A DNA stretch of 64,000 nt, taken from positions 38,090 to 102,089 of the forward strand of contig ML210249.1 in NCBI GenBank assembly GCA_004369085.1. Direction: 5' to 3'. Under the pieces are notes generated by a model that had not been told where the DNA came from, did not search any database, and saw only the letters and a list, made by a program, of their open reading frames with translations. A program made the translations under genes and the position numbers. Shown here piece by piece: positions 35,401 through 46,755 of the stretch (position 1 is its first letter; every line of letters starts with the position of its first letter). Source of the stretch: Coprinopsis marcescibilis. Taxonomy: Eukaryota > Basidiomycota > Agaricomycetes > Agaricales > Psathyrellaceae.

Positions 35401-36266
35401 AAGAATCGACGCTTCCGATCGCTTTCCCTTCGAGTTCAGACTCCTATCATACGACCACCATGACTTATGGCAATGCTACGTCTCCATGAGCTCCGAAATG
35501 CGATTCCTCAATACACGGCCTGATCACTCGATCTTCTATCGACTTTCGGACCGCTCAGTTGCCTATCTCCTCTCTTGAGCCAGAATTCAACTTGGAACTC
35601 GACATCTGACTCCACAAAGCAGAACACGGATCTTTAGCTGCGCGATTTCTACCACCACTTAGTGCCTTGTCGGTAGCACAAGGTACACCGCTGATAGCTG
35701 CTTCAGTCAATGCTTGGAAACGACTGGTCAACTGGCTGTCTTGTCTTAACGATTTGTGATAAGATCTTTAACAGTGCGATCTACATGATGAAGCCGACAA
35801 TCGGCTTAGGTATGGATTGCGCACGTACATAGTCACCTTTTGCTGCCTACCCAGTGAACAATGAGTGTCTTCTGCTTTCACTTTCCTAAACAGCTACGCA
35901 AGTCGTCACAGGAACGACCAAGTTTGACACGATCGCAAGTGCTACACAGCTTGTGGTCAGGAACGGACATAAGGTCCCATCTTTTGAGCTTCAAAAATAT
36001 TGACAGGACAATCACCACTCGTAGACCGAGCGGAAGAGAGACTTGCTTTTATTTATAGACAGGACATAAATAAGCCCAGACGTTGAAGGGTTGTCAGGAT
36101 GCTGTCCCAACGTTCCAACGTCTCGATATTTGCCACATGACTTCTTCTTATACAGTTGCTCTAGGCTTCGCCTCATACTACACCCCAGGCCTTGTAATCG
36201 ACAAACAGGAGCTTCGCGCTGCTTTTGGGGCTCACTTGTTTCAATGGTTTGCACTGGGTTTGTTTA
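29493..36266. other. Gene-poor region, 6.8 kb
   Basis: I see no supportable gene. Open frames are short, unspliced and compositionally unremarkable. One small ATG frame at 32623-32712 (+) is acidic (SDTDTSASSV...SDDELNSQ) but ends after 29 residues. A segment at about 33190-33410 holds two short frames with amphipathic composition that could be remnants of one gene. No terminal repeats or transposon proteins were recognised. Confidence 0.4.
29559..29566 (-). promoter_or_regulatory. TATA-like element upstream of the 592-aa gene
   Basis: CTATATAG lies about 67-74 bases upstream of the minus-strand ATG at 29492. Position is plausible for a core promoter. Confidence 0.35.
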
Positions 36267-37390
36267 ATGCCGCGTCTCGCTGCTTTAATTGTGATTAAAA
36301 TCGATTTCATAGGTATTCAGACTTACATATGTGGAAAATCGTTTTCCGCCTTCTTCTCGAGTGCCAGAGAAACGAGACAATCAAGGATCATATACATGTC
36401 CATCATGTTCCTCGTTCTCATGCTATCATGTCTCGTTCTGATATCGGAAACTGTGGTACTCCTGGCAGTGTTTGAGCTGCATTCAGAAATGGTTGGAAGG
36501 ACTGTTACTCCTGGAGCATGGCCCACTTGGGGCAGGATAACAGGATTGCTTAGCTTTGGCTGTATACAATTGATCGGAGAGGCACTTTTAGTTTGTGAAA
36601 TGATATTTTTATCATCCAGAAATGCTAAACGAATTGTAGGTCTGGCGGTGCTTTATTATTTGGACGCACAAACGCTGGGTTGTGGTCATCCCAGCTTTGG
36701 CCCTGCTCGCCGCGCTAGGCAAGTCCCCAATCCACATTAACACCACGATTAGTATGATTACCATCTATCCAGGCACAGGAATAACCGCGGTGATAACAGA
36801 GGTCGTCAGTGAGGCAGGCCTGAGGAGTTACCCTTACAAGACCTTCCAGGTCGCGTACTTTCTATCCGCCATCGGATCATGTGCAATCTCCACAGGACTT
36901 ATCGTCATTCGTCTCTGGCAGATGAAGTCCCGAATGCGGGCCCTCAACCTGTTGGATGGCTTCGGCTATAGCCTCTACAGCCGGATTCCCACAATACTCA
37001 TCGAGTCTGCGTTGCCGTTTACGCTGATGGGGATCCTAGCGGCTATTATCACGGCTGTAGTCGAAGCCTCCCGAGTGGATGGTAGCACTGCGTATAGAAA
37101 TACTCCACTGGAACTAACCAAGTTTGTCGTGGTTTTCCTTTGGGTTACCTCTTGCGTGAGTGCTCTCTACCCCATGCAATGACTTGGTGAGCTGAGTCCC
37201 TCATTTCAAGTCCTTTGCGCCGACCTTGATTATCCACCGCGTGACAATGGGGGCATCGTGGGTTTGTGACCCCACGACAGGTGGAAGGATAACGCACACG
37301 CTTGTATTTAACCGGGACCCCGACAGGACCAATACATCTCTGTCGGAGCAGCAGAGTATCCACCCAAGCAATAGCCTACATGAGGCTTGA
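36267..37390 (+). CDS. Multi-pass integral membrane protein of Agaricomycete family, 321 aa
   Basis: Four exons (36267-36590, 36640-36718, 36773-37155, 37211-37390) sum to 966 nt, exactly 322 codons. The second intron uses GC-AG (GCAAGT donor). The protein has about seven hydrophobic segments: GIQTYICGKSF, IIYMSIMFLVLMLSCLVLIS, ITGLLSFGCIQLIGEALLV joined to WRCFIIWTHKRWVVVIPAL, VAYFLSAIGSCAISTGLIVI, ILIESALPFTLMGILAAII and FVVVFLWVTSC. The motif WRCFIIW with a later RIPTILIESALPF marks a large, uncharacterised mushroom family of 7-TM proteins. The last exon restores FAPTLIIHRVTMGASW, the usual cytosolic tail. Function is unknown. The start at MPRLAAL is the likeliest, but an upstream exon is possible. 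Confidence 0.78.
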
Positions 37391-37887
37391 AGCTTGAAGC
37401 TCGGAGCCTGACTGCCTGATCGTGCAATGTGGACTTGTGGACTTGCAGACCCGGACTTCAATATTTAATACTAGATATCGGATCTGGACCATGTTCTAGA
37501 TACAATAAAGAAAATACTCCACTCTCCTTTGCAACATATGCGAGGCTCTCGGCATATAAGTGCTAGGCTATCAAACCAACATGTATCATGTACCGGTTTC
37601 TTTCCAGCCTCTTGGATCTCCTGGTTTGTATTAGACATATTTTGACGAAATCAGATATTCCAGGATTTCGGTAATTCATTCCGTGTGCCGACAACCGTCT
37701 CTATCCACCGACCTGGAACTCGGAACGCACGATTTCCCCGTTCTTAGATTTCGATAGAGAGATGGAGGGGTAACCCGCTTTCCTTTCTCGGAGGTCCAAA
37801 ACCTCTGATGCCAAGGCGCGGTAATTCCCAGCCAACCGCGACAACTTGAACTCTAACTCCTTGACTTGTTCAATTATAACGTTGAAA
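37391..37887. other. Intergenic region, promoter of the CFAP20 homologue
   Basis: A 497-bp stretch without a supported gene. Some minus-strand frames here are shadows of the following gene. Confidence 0.4.
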
Positions 37888-38908
37888 ATGTTCAGTTCAG
37901 CAGTCCAACCTCCAATTATCTCCTTGTTCTCGTCTACAGGAAGCAAGCCGTTAGGAATCTGGTTTTCTACGACAACAGGTTCAAATCCACATTCATTCAT
38001 TCACCTGCTGCACGACTCGACCTCGCATCCCCCACCCGCCCCACCAGCTTCGCTCATAAACCCAAGTTCGACTTCAACCGAAAATCAAGGACTCCTCCTC
38101 GACCAAACCGTTCTCCACATCCAAAGCCCAGATCTTCGCACCACCTACATCCAATGTCCACCCAACGCCGATCCAGAAGGCGACCTGGGGCTTCAATCAG
38201 TGCAAGGTGGGGAGCAAGCTCGAACTTGGGTGGTATCCCAACCACCTTTTGCGAACCTAGATACATACATACTGCTGATCGCCACTCTGCTTCTTCTTCT
38301 TCTTCTTCTTCTCAACAGGTGGACGGCATCAGCAGCAAGGAGATCTAGGGATCCGCCATCAATGCATCCACCTCCAAGTGCGCAATCTATCCAAAGACTG
38401 GTCCTTCGAAATCGGGGTAAGAGACACTGCAGGTAAAGCTGGGATCTTGCGGTTCTCGACCTTCCAGGTACATACCATACGATCTTACACGGTACTTTCA
38501 TCGTGTTTTTTAGGTGATGGAGTGGGTTCTCAAATTCCACAACCTTTTTGTTTTTGTTTTTGCTAGACATCTCCGCGAATGAAGCTTCGCCCATCTAAAC
38601 AGCCAATACTCCATTTACCTCTGTCATTCCATGCTGGGGAATCGCGAACTACGCCTTGGTCGACTATCAATTTGCACCTGCCGACATACCTTGGGCATTT
38701 TGCGGCACCAGAGGTGCAGCCGGAACGTAGCGAAGGCAGCGATTCATCCGGAATCCCTGGAGGACACCTAATACCAAAGGCCAAATACTCGCATGTCTGC
38801 TATGTCCGCATCTACGCCAACTGTCGTCTACGTAGGGTCTGGTTGGATGATACCCTCCAAGCTCAGCAAGGTTTACCTTGGGAGTTCGAACTATATTCTC
38901 CCCAATGA
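37888..38908 (+). CDS. CFAP20 (BUG22/GTL3) family protein, 259 aa
   Basis: Homologue of cilia- and flagella-associated protein 20, a single-domain beta-sandwich protein bound to axonemal doublets in ciliates and animals and also reported in the nucleus. The sequence follows the family from its first residues: MFSSAVQPPIISLFSSTGSK, PLGIW, VLHIQSPDLRTTYIQCPP, then IHLQVRNLSKDWSFEIGV, ILRFSTFQ, PILHLPLSF, VCYVRIYANCRLRRVWL and LPWEFELYSPQ. Exons 37888-38206, 38349-38467 and 38567-38908 give 780 nt, exactly 260 codons. The first intron is long (142 nt) and holds a CTT microsatellite. Its donor is the least certain point, since it leaves a 7-residue insertion (LQSVQGI). A charged insert (EVQPERSEGSDSSG) precedes the last strand. 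The role in a fungus with no evident cilium is unknown. Confidence 0.85.
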
Positions 38909-39167
38909 CCCCGAATTTGACCAATATGATCAGGATTAGGTAGCGTTACGCAGACAATTCTATGACTATAACACTATATATGTGCAATAAGAAGGAACAA
39001 CTATATGCGGAAAGGTAACAAACAGCAACTGTGACATAGAATGTCAACAGGAAGGATATACATTAAACGAGAGCTTTAGCAAAGCAAGTTAAACCGACAA
39101 AAAAAGGTGGAGAAAGCCCGGATCTCAATCGCTCAGGCATTCAATTACCACAACGTCCAAACCCAAA

Positions 39168-42100
39168 TCAAGCAGCAATCCCTTTCTGATGCGCCCTCAC
39201 CACCTCTCGCAGCCTCTTTACCCACTCCATCTTCTCCTCCTTCCCACCAGTCAGTTCGGCCTCCCCCTTGGCAAGCTTCACCAAAAACGCGAAATCCGCT
39301 TGAGCAACAAGCGGCACCTTGCTCGACGCACTCTCTTTCTTCTTCAACTGCAACCTATCCTTGAACTGTTTCGCAAACTCGGCCGAAATCACATCTGCGC
39401 GTTTGACGACTTCAGAGGGCACACCAGCCAAATTGGCCACGTGCGAGCCAAACGAAGACTTTGCGGCTCCTTCGATGAGTTTGTAGAGGAAGGTGAGCTA
39501 TAGGAGATTTAATATCAGCAACAGGTGGCAGTCATATCAAGAACACTAACCTGCTGCTTCTCATCATCCACCAGCGTAGACATATGCATAAGTCGGATAT
39601 TAGGATGATACGCATAATCGTCTGTCAGAGAACCGTAATGCGTTGCAAAGAAGGCCAGAGGAAGGGTATGGGTGGCCAACTTGTGAAGGACAGCTCCTGC
39701 GATCGCCATACCATCCTGAGAGACCAGTCAGCGCCACATCCACTATATATCCACAAGGTACTCACAAAGGTCGACGTTCCTCTACCCAATTCTACAACGG
39801 GATCAGTCTCAAATTCAATCAGAGGGCTTTTCACGTCACTCACCATCCAAGATGACCAACGATTTCGGGGTTGCATCACGCAAAATCTTGCAGCTGGACG
39901 CCCAAAAGTCAACATCACACCCACTTTAAAAAATAGAAAAAGACCCTCTCACCATTCATCCAACTCGATCTTGAACGTACTAGAGTTGGTGAACATGTTG
40001 TCGTAGGCTCCCATACGCGTGATGATAGAATCAACAGGGCACAGTCTATGCAGCAGGTCAGTACACCGGTTTCGGGATATCGAAAGAGGACTCACCGAGC
40101 ACTAGATGCTGGGACAAGCATTCCTAGTTGAGCCATGATCTGCGAGAGTTGGTTAGTGCCCGACGCCTCCATGCTCGTGAAGAAGAGTATACTAACAACG
40201 CCAATTGCGGTCATGCGCATCAACTAACGGAGACATAAGTATCGACACATCCAGAACCAAGAAAATTAACTTACAGTCGATTTTCCACTGTTTACCCCAT
40301 CACGCTTCGTCAGACTCGCATTCCATAAATCAACCAGCAGCAACTTACGCCATATTTGGGCCTACCAAGTCCCCGTCAATTCAGACTTCAGGATATAGGA
40401 GGATAAAATCGACATACCAGTCAAAAGGACAACCTTCGCCCCCTCCCCACCCATCTTCACAGTGTTATCCACGAAACTCTCCACACTGCTACTCGTGCAG
40501 ATCGTTGGATGCCTCATCTCCTCAAACTCGACAAAGGCTTCATCACCCTCGACGAACTCTGGCCTGCAAGCCGGGCTCCCAAGAGCCGCAGACGCTTTAG
40601 CAAGACTGAAGAGACAGTCGAGCTCAGCGAGAACGCGGATGGCTCGTAGCCAGAGCGAGCGATCCTTGTCAAACTCGTTGAAGACCCTGAACTTGAAGTT
40701 TCTGATGGCCGTGCTGCGGTTTTCGCGAGCCTCTTTGAGCTTGCGGATGTTTTGTTGGAGAGATGGGACGGCGTAGCGATTTTTCATCTAGGAGAAGAGG
40801 AGTGAGCCTTGTGGACAAAGAGATAAACATGGAGACTAACCTTGGTCGAAGAACTCTTCGTCCAGGAGCTAGGAACACCCTTCGCAGATGCCGCCACCTC
40901 GACAAGGTAGATATCCTAGAATGGCTCGTTCAGAGAGTAGTTGTCGTCAGACCCAAGACTGATCGCACCTTGTTTCCGATTCCGCTATGCCAATAGTCCA
41001 AAGCAAGTCTAAAGCCAGCATAAGCACCAAGATCACGATAGGCTAACAATCTCCAATAGCACATACCCAGTCTCCTTCTCCATCTTCTTCAAATCCTTGT
41101 CAAACTGCTTTTCCAGTCCCCTGATCTCCTCCATGATAGCGTCGCATTCTTCGTCTTTGCCCTCAACAGGGATCAATTCGTCTTTAACTGTCGGCAAACG
41201 TAAATAAGGGTGCACTCCCGAGATATGTACGGCTGCAGTCCCACCTTTCTCATCCGGCTTCTCAAACAGACTCTCCAACTGCCTCACATGCGCCATTAAA
41301 TCAGGCGCACCCCTTAGCAGCCCCAAGATAGTCTTTGACTCGAATTCCTCTGATTCGTCTGCCAACTTCGCGAGACCGCGGGTCAAAGATTTATAGGTCT
41401 ATCAAAGATAATTGAGGACGCGGCAACCTTTGTGGATGATGAAGGACTTACAGCCAAAACCTTCAAGAAATCCTTCACTTTGCAATTCCTCGCGTGAATG
41501 CGAGAGACAATACGCTCTAGATCTGGTACTCCTTTCGCCAACGAGGTAAAAGAAGCCTCAAAGGTCGGGTGGGCGAGAATATCTTGGACAGCGTCCAACC
41601 TAATTCCACATCAGTTTTGGGAGACACCGATACTCAGCGCACGGGTCACCCACCTAGCATTGATAGCAGACACATCCCGCAAGGGCATGCAGATCCAAAT
41701 CCTGAACAACCGTTTTCCTGAAGAACCTAGTATCAGAGGCGCTCCGAATCTCCTCGAGTGCGTGAAAGCTTACCAAACGGCGTGATGCATCTTTTCAACA
41801 GTTGCAACAACGAACCCTGTTCCGTGCCCTCGTTGTTCAACAAGATTTCCAAATGTGACAAGGTCTGTCCGTCAAGCACCAAGCCTTGGCCACGCTTCAT
41901 AGGGTCGTAGATGTTAAAGTTCCTCATGCTGATAATGTCCTTGTCGATGTTCAGTTGTCGCAGATACCTACCAAACGCAATTGAATCAGCATCCTTGATG
42001 AGGCACTGCGAGGAAAAGAGAAACAGGACGCACCAGATCATCGAGCCCAACGCCTCTATGGCGCACTTGTTGCCAACCATCTGACGAATGGATTCCGGAA

Positions 42101-44599
42101 CGGAAGAAGGAAGAGATTCGGGATCTTCAGACTCGTCTTCCATGCCTTCATCATCGCAAGGGAATAGATCCTTTAGCTCTTGCAACGTTTCGTCGTATTT
42201 CAAGCCCTCTACATCTCTCAGCCCCGTCCAAAGACAGTCTGAAGGCAGCACAGCCTTCAGAATACGCTGGGTATCCACCGAGAAGTTCCCCTATACAAAG
42301 ATATCCCTCAGATTACCGCTAGCGGCGATCGAATAGACCTTACTTACCTTCCGATACAACAGTTCCTTTGGACAGATCTGCCTTAGAAGGGTCTCCAACT
42401 TGGTACGACAGATATCGTCCACGAATGAAGTGAGATTGAACTGCGATGTCGAGCAGTCCAATACGCATATACCAAACTCGTTCGCGCTATTAGATCCATC
42501 TTCGCATGGCTTTTCGCAGATTGCGATGCAGTGACCGGCATTTTCATCGGTCAGTAAATTTGGTTCGACGAGGGTTCCATTGGTATACACTTTGTTCAAT
42601 TCTCTGCAGACATGTTACTGCAGGGATCAAAGGGCGAGAGTAAAGGATCGTCGTACCTGCGAACAATCTTGTCTTTGGCCTTGTCCTGGCTCTTCTTTCC
42701 TTGTCCTTTGGAAGCGGCTACTCGCATTTCTGCCCCGAGGGCCGTTTCTGATTGTGCAACACGGCCAACTTTGTAGCCTAGCTATATGGTTGAGAAAAAT
42801 CCCACCCGAGTTAAAGGTAACCGTACCTTTTCCAAGGAATTTACTGCAGACATATCAACACCAGGTGGAATGGGAAAAGCAAAGAGAATCACTCACGCAG
42901 CCCAAAAGTCGAACGAAGATTCAGGTACTCCAACCTGGACGAGTAATTCAGATATCTGAATGAGTATAGGCTTGGAAGTTACTTGAACGTACCATGGACA
43001 TCTTGACTCTCGAAGTCAACTTGAGGTCAAATTCCTGATGGCCAACACGCGCATCGTCTTCGTAGAGCTGCCGGCCCTCATGTTAGAGCGAATTCGCAGC
43101 AAATAGTGCTACACTTACTTCGAAGAATTTGCTGAGAGATGCGGGGTGGGTTCAGTCTGAAATGGATGGCGAGATGCAGAAACATGGCATACCCTTTCTG
43201 GAAAAAAAGAATCTACATCGGTCGTCAGCTCCCATTCCACTTACATGAGTGTGCATCAAGAGCATACCGTGTCATAGTGGTTTTGCTTTATTTCCCAGAA
43301 CTAGGGGGTATATGCGTTAGCGGTGGAAATTTGGAGGACCCGGCGTCGGCTCGCACCTGCTTCTCGAACGGAGTAAACTCGTTCCATGCATTCTTGGGAA
43401 TTTGAATGGTACGAGGATCGTAGTCAGGATCTCCAGGTCGCTTTCCATCTTTCTATGGTCAAGGTCAGTATCGGCAATGCTCGAGTGAGTATATGCGCAT
43501 ACATCTCGAATATCCTGAAGGAAAGCGAAAGGGCTTTCAGTCTTTTTCTTGTCGTCCTTCTTCCCTTGCGCTCGCTTCTCAGCAGCGGTGAGGAAAGAGA
43601 GGCCTCCAGTGGAGCCGCCATGGGTCGCAGCAGGGGCAGAGGATTTTGCAGAAGCACCTTTTCCTTTCGCTTTTTTCGGACGTTCGTCTTCGCTCTCATC
43701 GACGCCAAAATCTTCGTCTTCGGAAGAGGCTGCAGATCTGCGAGAAGACACGGAATGCGAGGAGGTCGACTTAACTGACTTGACATCGTCATCCGAATCC
43801 GAATCTGGAACAATGAAGTCGTCGTCGTCATCCCGTGTCTTCCTGGATTCTGAAGGAGCGTTTAGCTTAGTATATGTACCGTGAATGGAATATACTCACT
43901 TTTCGCTGGAGGTTTCTTGAAACGTGACAGACGTTGGCTGAGCGCGGTGAGAGTCCCGCTCTCTTCCTCGTCGTCATCCTCAACTTCGCTCGTCGCCTTG
44001 GACAGCCGTGCTCGTTTCTCTGTAAGATGTTAGAGGGATTTTTGGGTTCAGATGCATTTAAGACTTACTTTGAACAGCAACGGATGGAGAAGACGTTGGC
44101 TGACTTGACCTGCGCGACCGAACTGTGCGAATTGGGGCGTCATCGTCCTCATCAGAGTCAATCACGAGTGCCTTCCGCTTTGGCCGAGGCTGGTAGATGT
44201 CAGTACATATAACGTACTTGAGGCTAACTTACTCACTACAGAGGACTTTGGGAGGTCATCGTCTTTGTCTGACAACATGTCCACGTCAATGGGGTCGCTT
44301 GTCGGGGGAGTGCTCATGCAACGGGAAGAGGTGGTACTGCGGGCCACGGACGAGGTTAAACCCCGTGTATCGACACCTTTTGACTCTGGAGTCTTGGGCA
44401 CCACTGGTGAAGATGGTTCTACAGGCCGTTCCTTTCGTTGGAACGCGTCCGACGTCGACGACTTGCTACCTGCGCCGCTGATCGAGGCTTTCTGGGGTTT
44501 TGGTTCGGTATTCAAGGCTCCTGGGGTCGATTTTCCAAAGAAAGACATCAAGCTCTTCTGCTTGAGCGATTCCGCCGAGGCTTTAGGCTTTGGCGCCAT
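39168..44599 (-). CDS. MSH6: DNA mismatch repair protein MSH6 (MutS homologue)
   Basis: Subunit of MutS-alpha with MSH2. It recognises base mismatches and small loops and uses ATP to start repair in the nucleus. The start MAPKPKASAESLKQKSLMSF places a PCNA-binding PIP box (QKSLMSFF) at the N-terminus, as in MSH6. A Ser/Asp-rich linker precedes DPRTIQIPKNAWNEFTPFEK and the mismatch-recognition loop ILFFQKGKFFELYEDDA. Connector and lever regions follow, e.g. LNIDKDIISMRNFNIYDPMK. The ATPase has Walker A GPNMAGKST, CPVDSIITRMGAYDNMF and Walker B LVILDELGRGTSTF. It ends VANLAGVPSEVVKRADVI, with the stop at 39168-39170. It is very intron-rich: I place exons of 20, 13, 13 and 13 nt (43193-43212, 43119-43131, 40349-40361, 40275-40287). 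Other exon borders were not all resolved. All key ATPase residues are present. Confidence 0.93.
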
Positions 44600-44760
44600 T
44601 TTGAGGTGCTCGACGTTATGCCACGATGATGGAGACTCTTCAAGCGCGTTATTTGGACAGTAAATAGCGGTTGATCCCATCAATTCCTGCGACAAACCTT
44701 GCTGTGCCGCCTCAGGCCTCAGCTGCCAGCATCGATCACCCCAGAATCGGCATCCTCGAC
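44600..44760. promoter_or_regulatory. Divergent promoter shared by MSH6 and the EFM7-like gene
   Basis: Only 161 bp separate the two ATGs of genes that read away from each other. Both promoters and both 5' UTRs must fit here or overlap the neighbouring coding region. Confidence 0.7.
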
Positions 44761-45759
44761 ATGGGCAACGACGACTACGAGGACATTCTCAATGACTCCT
44801 TGGAGTTTCTGGGAGGAAAGCCTGTCGTCGATGGTGGAAAGATTCACTATGGGCCCCTGGAGTTGACCACCGCTCCAAAGGTACGAAAGCAATCGATGAT
44901 CTTTGGTCAGATTTACCCCTAGATTCCGTGTTCAGGACGGTAAAGTGTGCTAAAAGTCAACTTATTGGGCTCAATGTACCCCTCAATAACGCTTTCAGGC
45001 GAATACTCTGATGGCCGACCATTTATTCTCCCCTTCGATCTTTCTGTCGGAACGGATTGAACGAGGGTTATTAAGTGCTCGCCATAAATCGGGTATATCT
45101 GTGGATTCCTCGGGGCGTTGTTGCCGATTTCTCATCCTTGTTTTTAGTCCTTGAACTTGGTGCAGGTGCTGCCTTACCATCTCTGTTGCTTTCGACGTTA
45201 CAAGATGCACCATCTCTTGTCGTGGTCACCGACTACCCCGACGAAGGTATCATGGGAAACATTCAGCAAAACATCCTTCGGAACAAGGAAGCCATGAATC
45301 CCACATGCAAAGTCCTGTATCAAGGGTACAACTGGGGTCAAGATTCCCAACCTTTGCTGTATGTCTGCACGCACCGTGATACCCGACTCAGAGGAATAAC
45401 GCTGTACTATTAGGGAACTCAACAGCTTTACAGGATACGACGTCCTCATCCTTTCCGACCTCGTGCACTTTGATAGCTGCCACGAAGTGCTCGTATCTTC
45501 TATCACTGCTCTGCTTCGCCCTTCCCCAGATGCCCGAGTACATGTCTCAGCGGGCTTCTATACCAAACCCGAAGCCTGCACAAACTTCATCGCCATCGCG
45601 ACAGCTGCGGGTCTGAAACTCGAAGAAATCCATACTGATCCGACCGAGGGCTGGAAAGGCACCATGGAGGTTACGACCCTCAACCGAGACGAGCTTGCCG
45701 CTCGGAAAGCCGCTTGCAGATATTGGGTTGGGGCGTGGTCACCTCCACAGTTACAATGA
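44761..45759 (+). CDS. EFM7/NNT1-like protein methyltransferase, 256 aa
   Basis: S-adenosylmethionine-dependent seven-beta-strand methyltransferase. In yeast, Efm7 modifies the N-terminal glycine and adjacent lysine of eEF1A in the cytoplasm. Four exons (44761-44880, 44999-45092, 45148-45358, 45414-45759) total 771 nt, exactly 257 codons. Motif I reads VLELGAGAALPSLL, the acidic strand-2 end VVVTDYPD with EGIMGNIQQNI matches the Efm7 signature, and post-motif II reads DVLILSDLVHFDSCHEVL. The N-terminus begins MGNDDYEDILNDSLEFLGGK. HYGPLELTTAPKANTLMADH precedes the AdoMet domain, as in the family. Length is close to that of yeast Efm7. I assign the subfamily but not strict orthology; related methyltransferase-16 proteins are the main alternative. 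Confidence 0.85.
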
Positions 45760-46755
45760 CTGATGGCGCTTGACCGAGCGTCAAATAAACTTTGCGGTAG
45801 AAGAAAGGGTAATTGTATAACAAGCACAATTTGGTCCGTGCACACTGTCTCTAGCACTAAAAGCCAACGTGTCTCTTAGAAGCATCCATTCCCAACCACT
45901 TACCCCAACCCCAAAGTTCAAACCGTGAGTTTTAACCCTCCTCATATTTGTGATGAACCATATCCCTATCGGTGCTGCGTCGCAGCTTTGTCTGCGAGAC
46001 AGGCGTGCTTTAAGCACGTTTGACAGACGTACGACACCTCACCGTCGCGACGTCGCCTCACGAGCCCTCGGGTGTACAACAATCGCCATGATCACCCTGT
46101 GGTGACGGGGGCGCTTAGACAGTCTACACTATGAAGCCTGTGTTTCACGGGTTGCCCTGTGCATTTCGAAGTGTAACTAGTCTTGGTACCAGCGTCCTCG
46201 AGACACCGTCACCTAGCCCAACCGCATGCGATGAGTTGGACGCTTTCCATCACAAAAAAGATACTCTCCACAGAAGGTTCAAATACCCAGTTGCCTGCCT
46301 CTGCTCAAACGCGGTGGGTAGACGATTGGACGAGTCTTGTGCGGGGAGTTTTTCTGATGAAGCGGGCCGGTTGTGTCTCTCCAGGAGTACGAACGTATTT
46401 CATGCCCACCGAGAGCGAGTGTGGCGCAGCATACGAGGGGATCATCGCCATTACCTGACTATTCATTTCATTGCTCTTGCCTCTTAACGTGATATCCTTG
46501 ACTGAACTTAACTAATGCTATTTATCATGCTGGCCGACCCTCAAGTACTTCTCGGGCTTTGCGCATTTCATGTTAAGTGTGTGTCTTCGTTCCATTATGC
46601 ACTGTGAGTCGAACCTGCGATAGCTATTCTTTCCACATCAAGCTGAAAGAACTACTAGATTAACGATTCCCTAGTACTTGACCACCAGTAACCTGTACAG
46701 TACTTTTGACATTACGCAGATCAATTGAGGCAAATGCGCGCCGTGCCTAAGCTGC
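45760..46755. other. Intergenic region, convergent genes, no supported gene
   Basis: About 1 kb lies between the 3' ends of the methyltransferase and the secreted-protein gene. Open frames near 46131-46487 have no recognisable domain and no start context I would trust. Terminators of both genes should be here. Confidence 0.4.

Noticed and set aside
38290..38312. Poly-leucine run (CTT repeat) in a continuous frame through CFAP20 intron 1
   Set aside because: Reading through shifts out of the frame needed for IHLQVRNLSKDWSFE; the microsatellite is intronic.
46131..46487. A 118-codon plus-strand frame between the methyltransferase and the secreted protein
   Set aside because: It lacks a domain, splice structure or typical composition and lies where two 3' UTRs converge.
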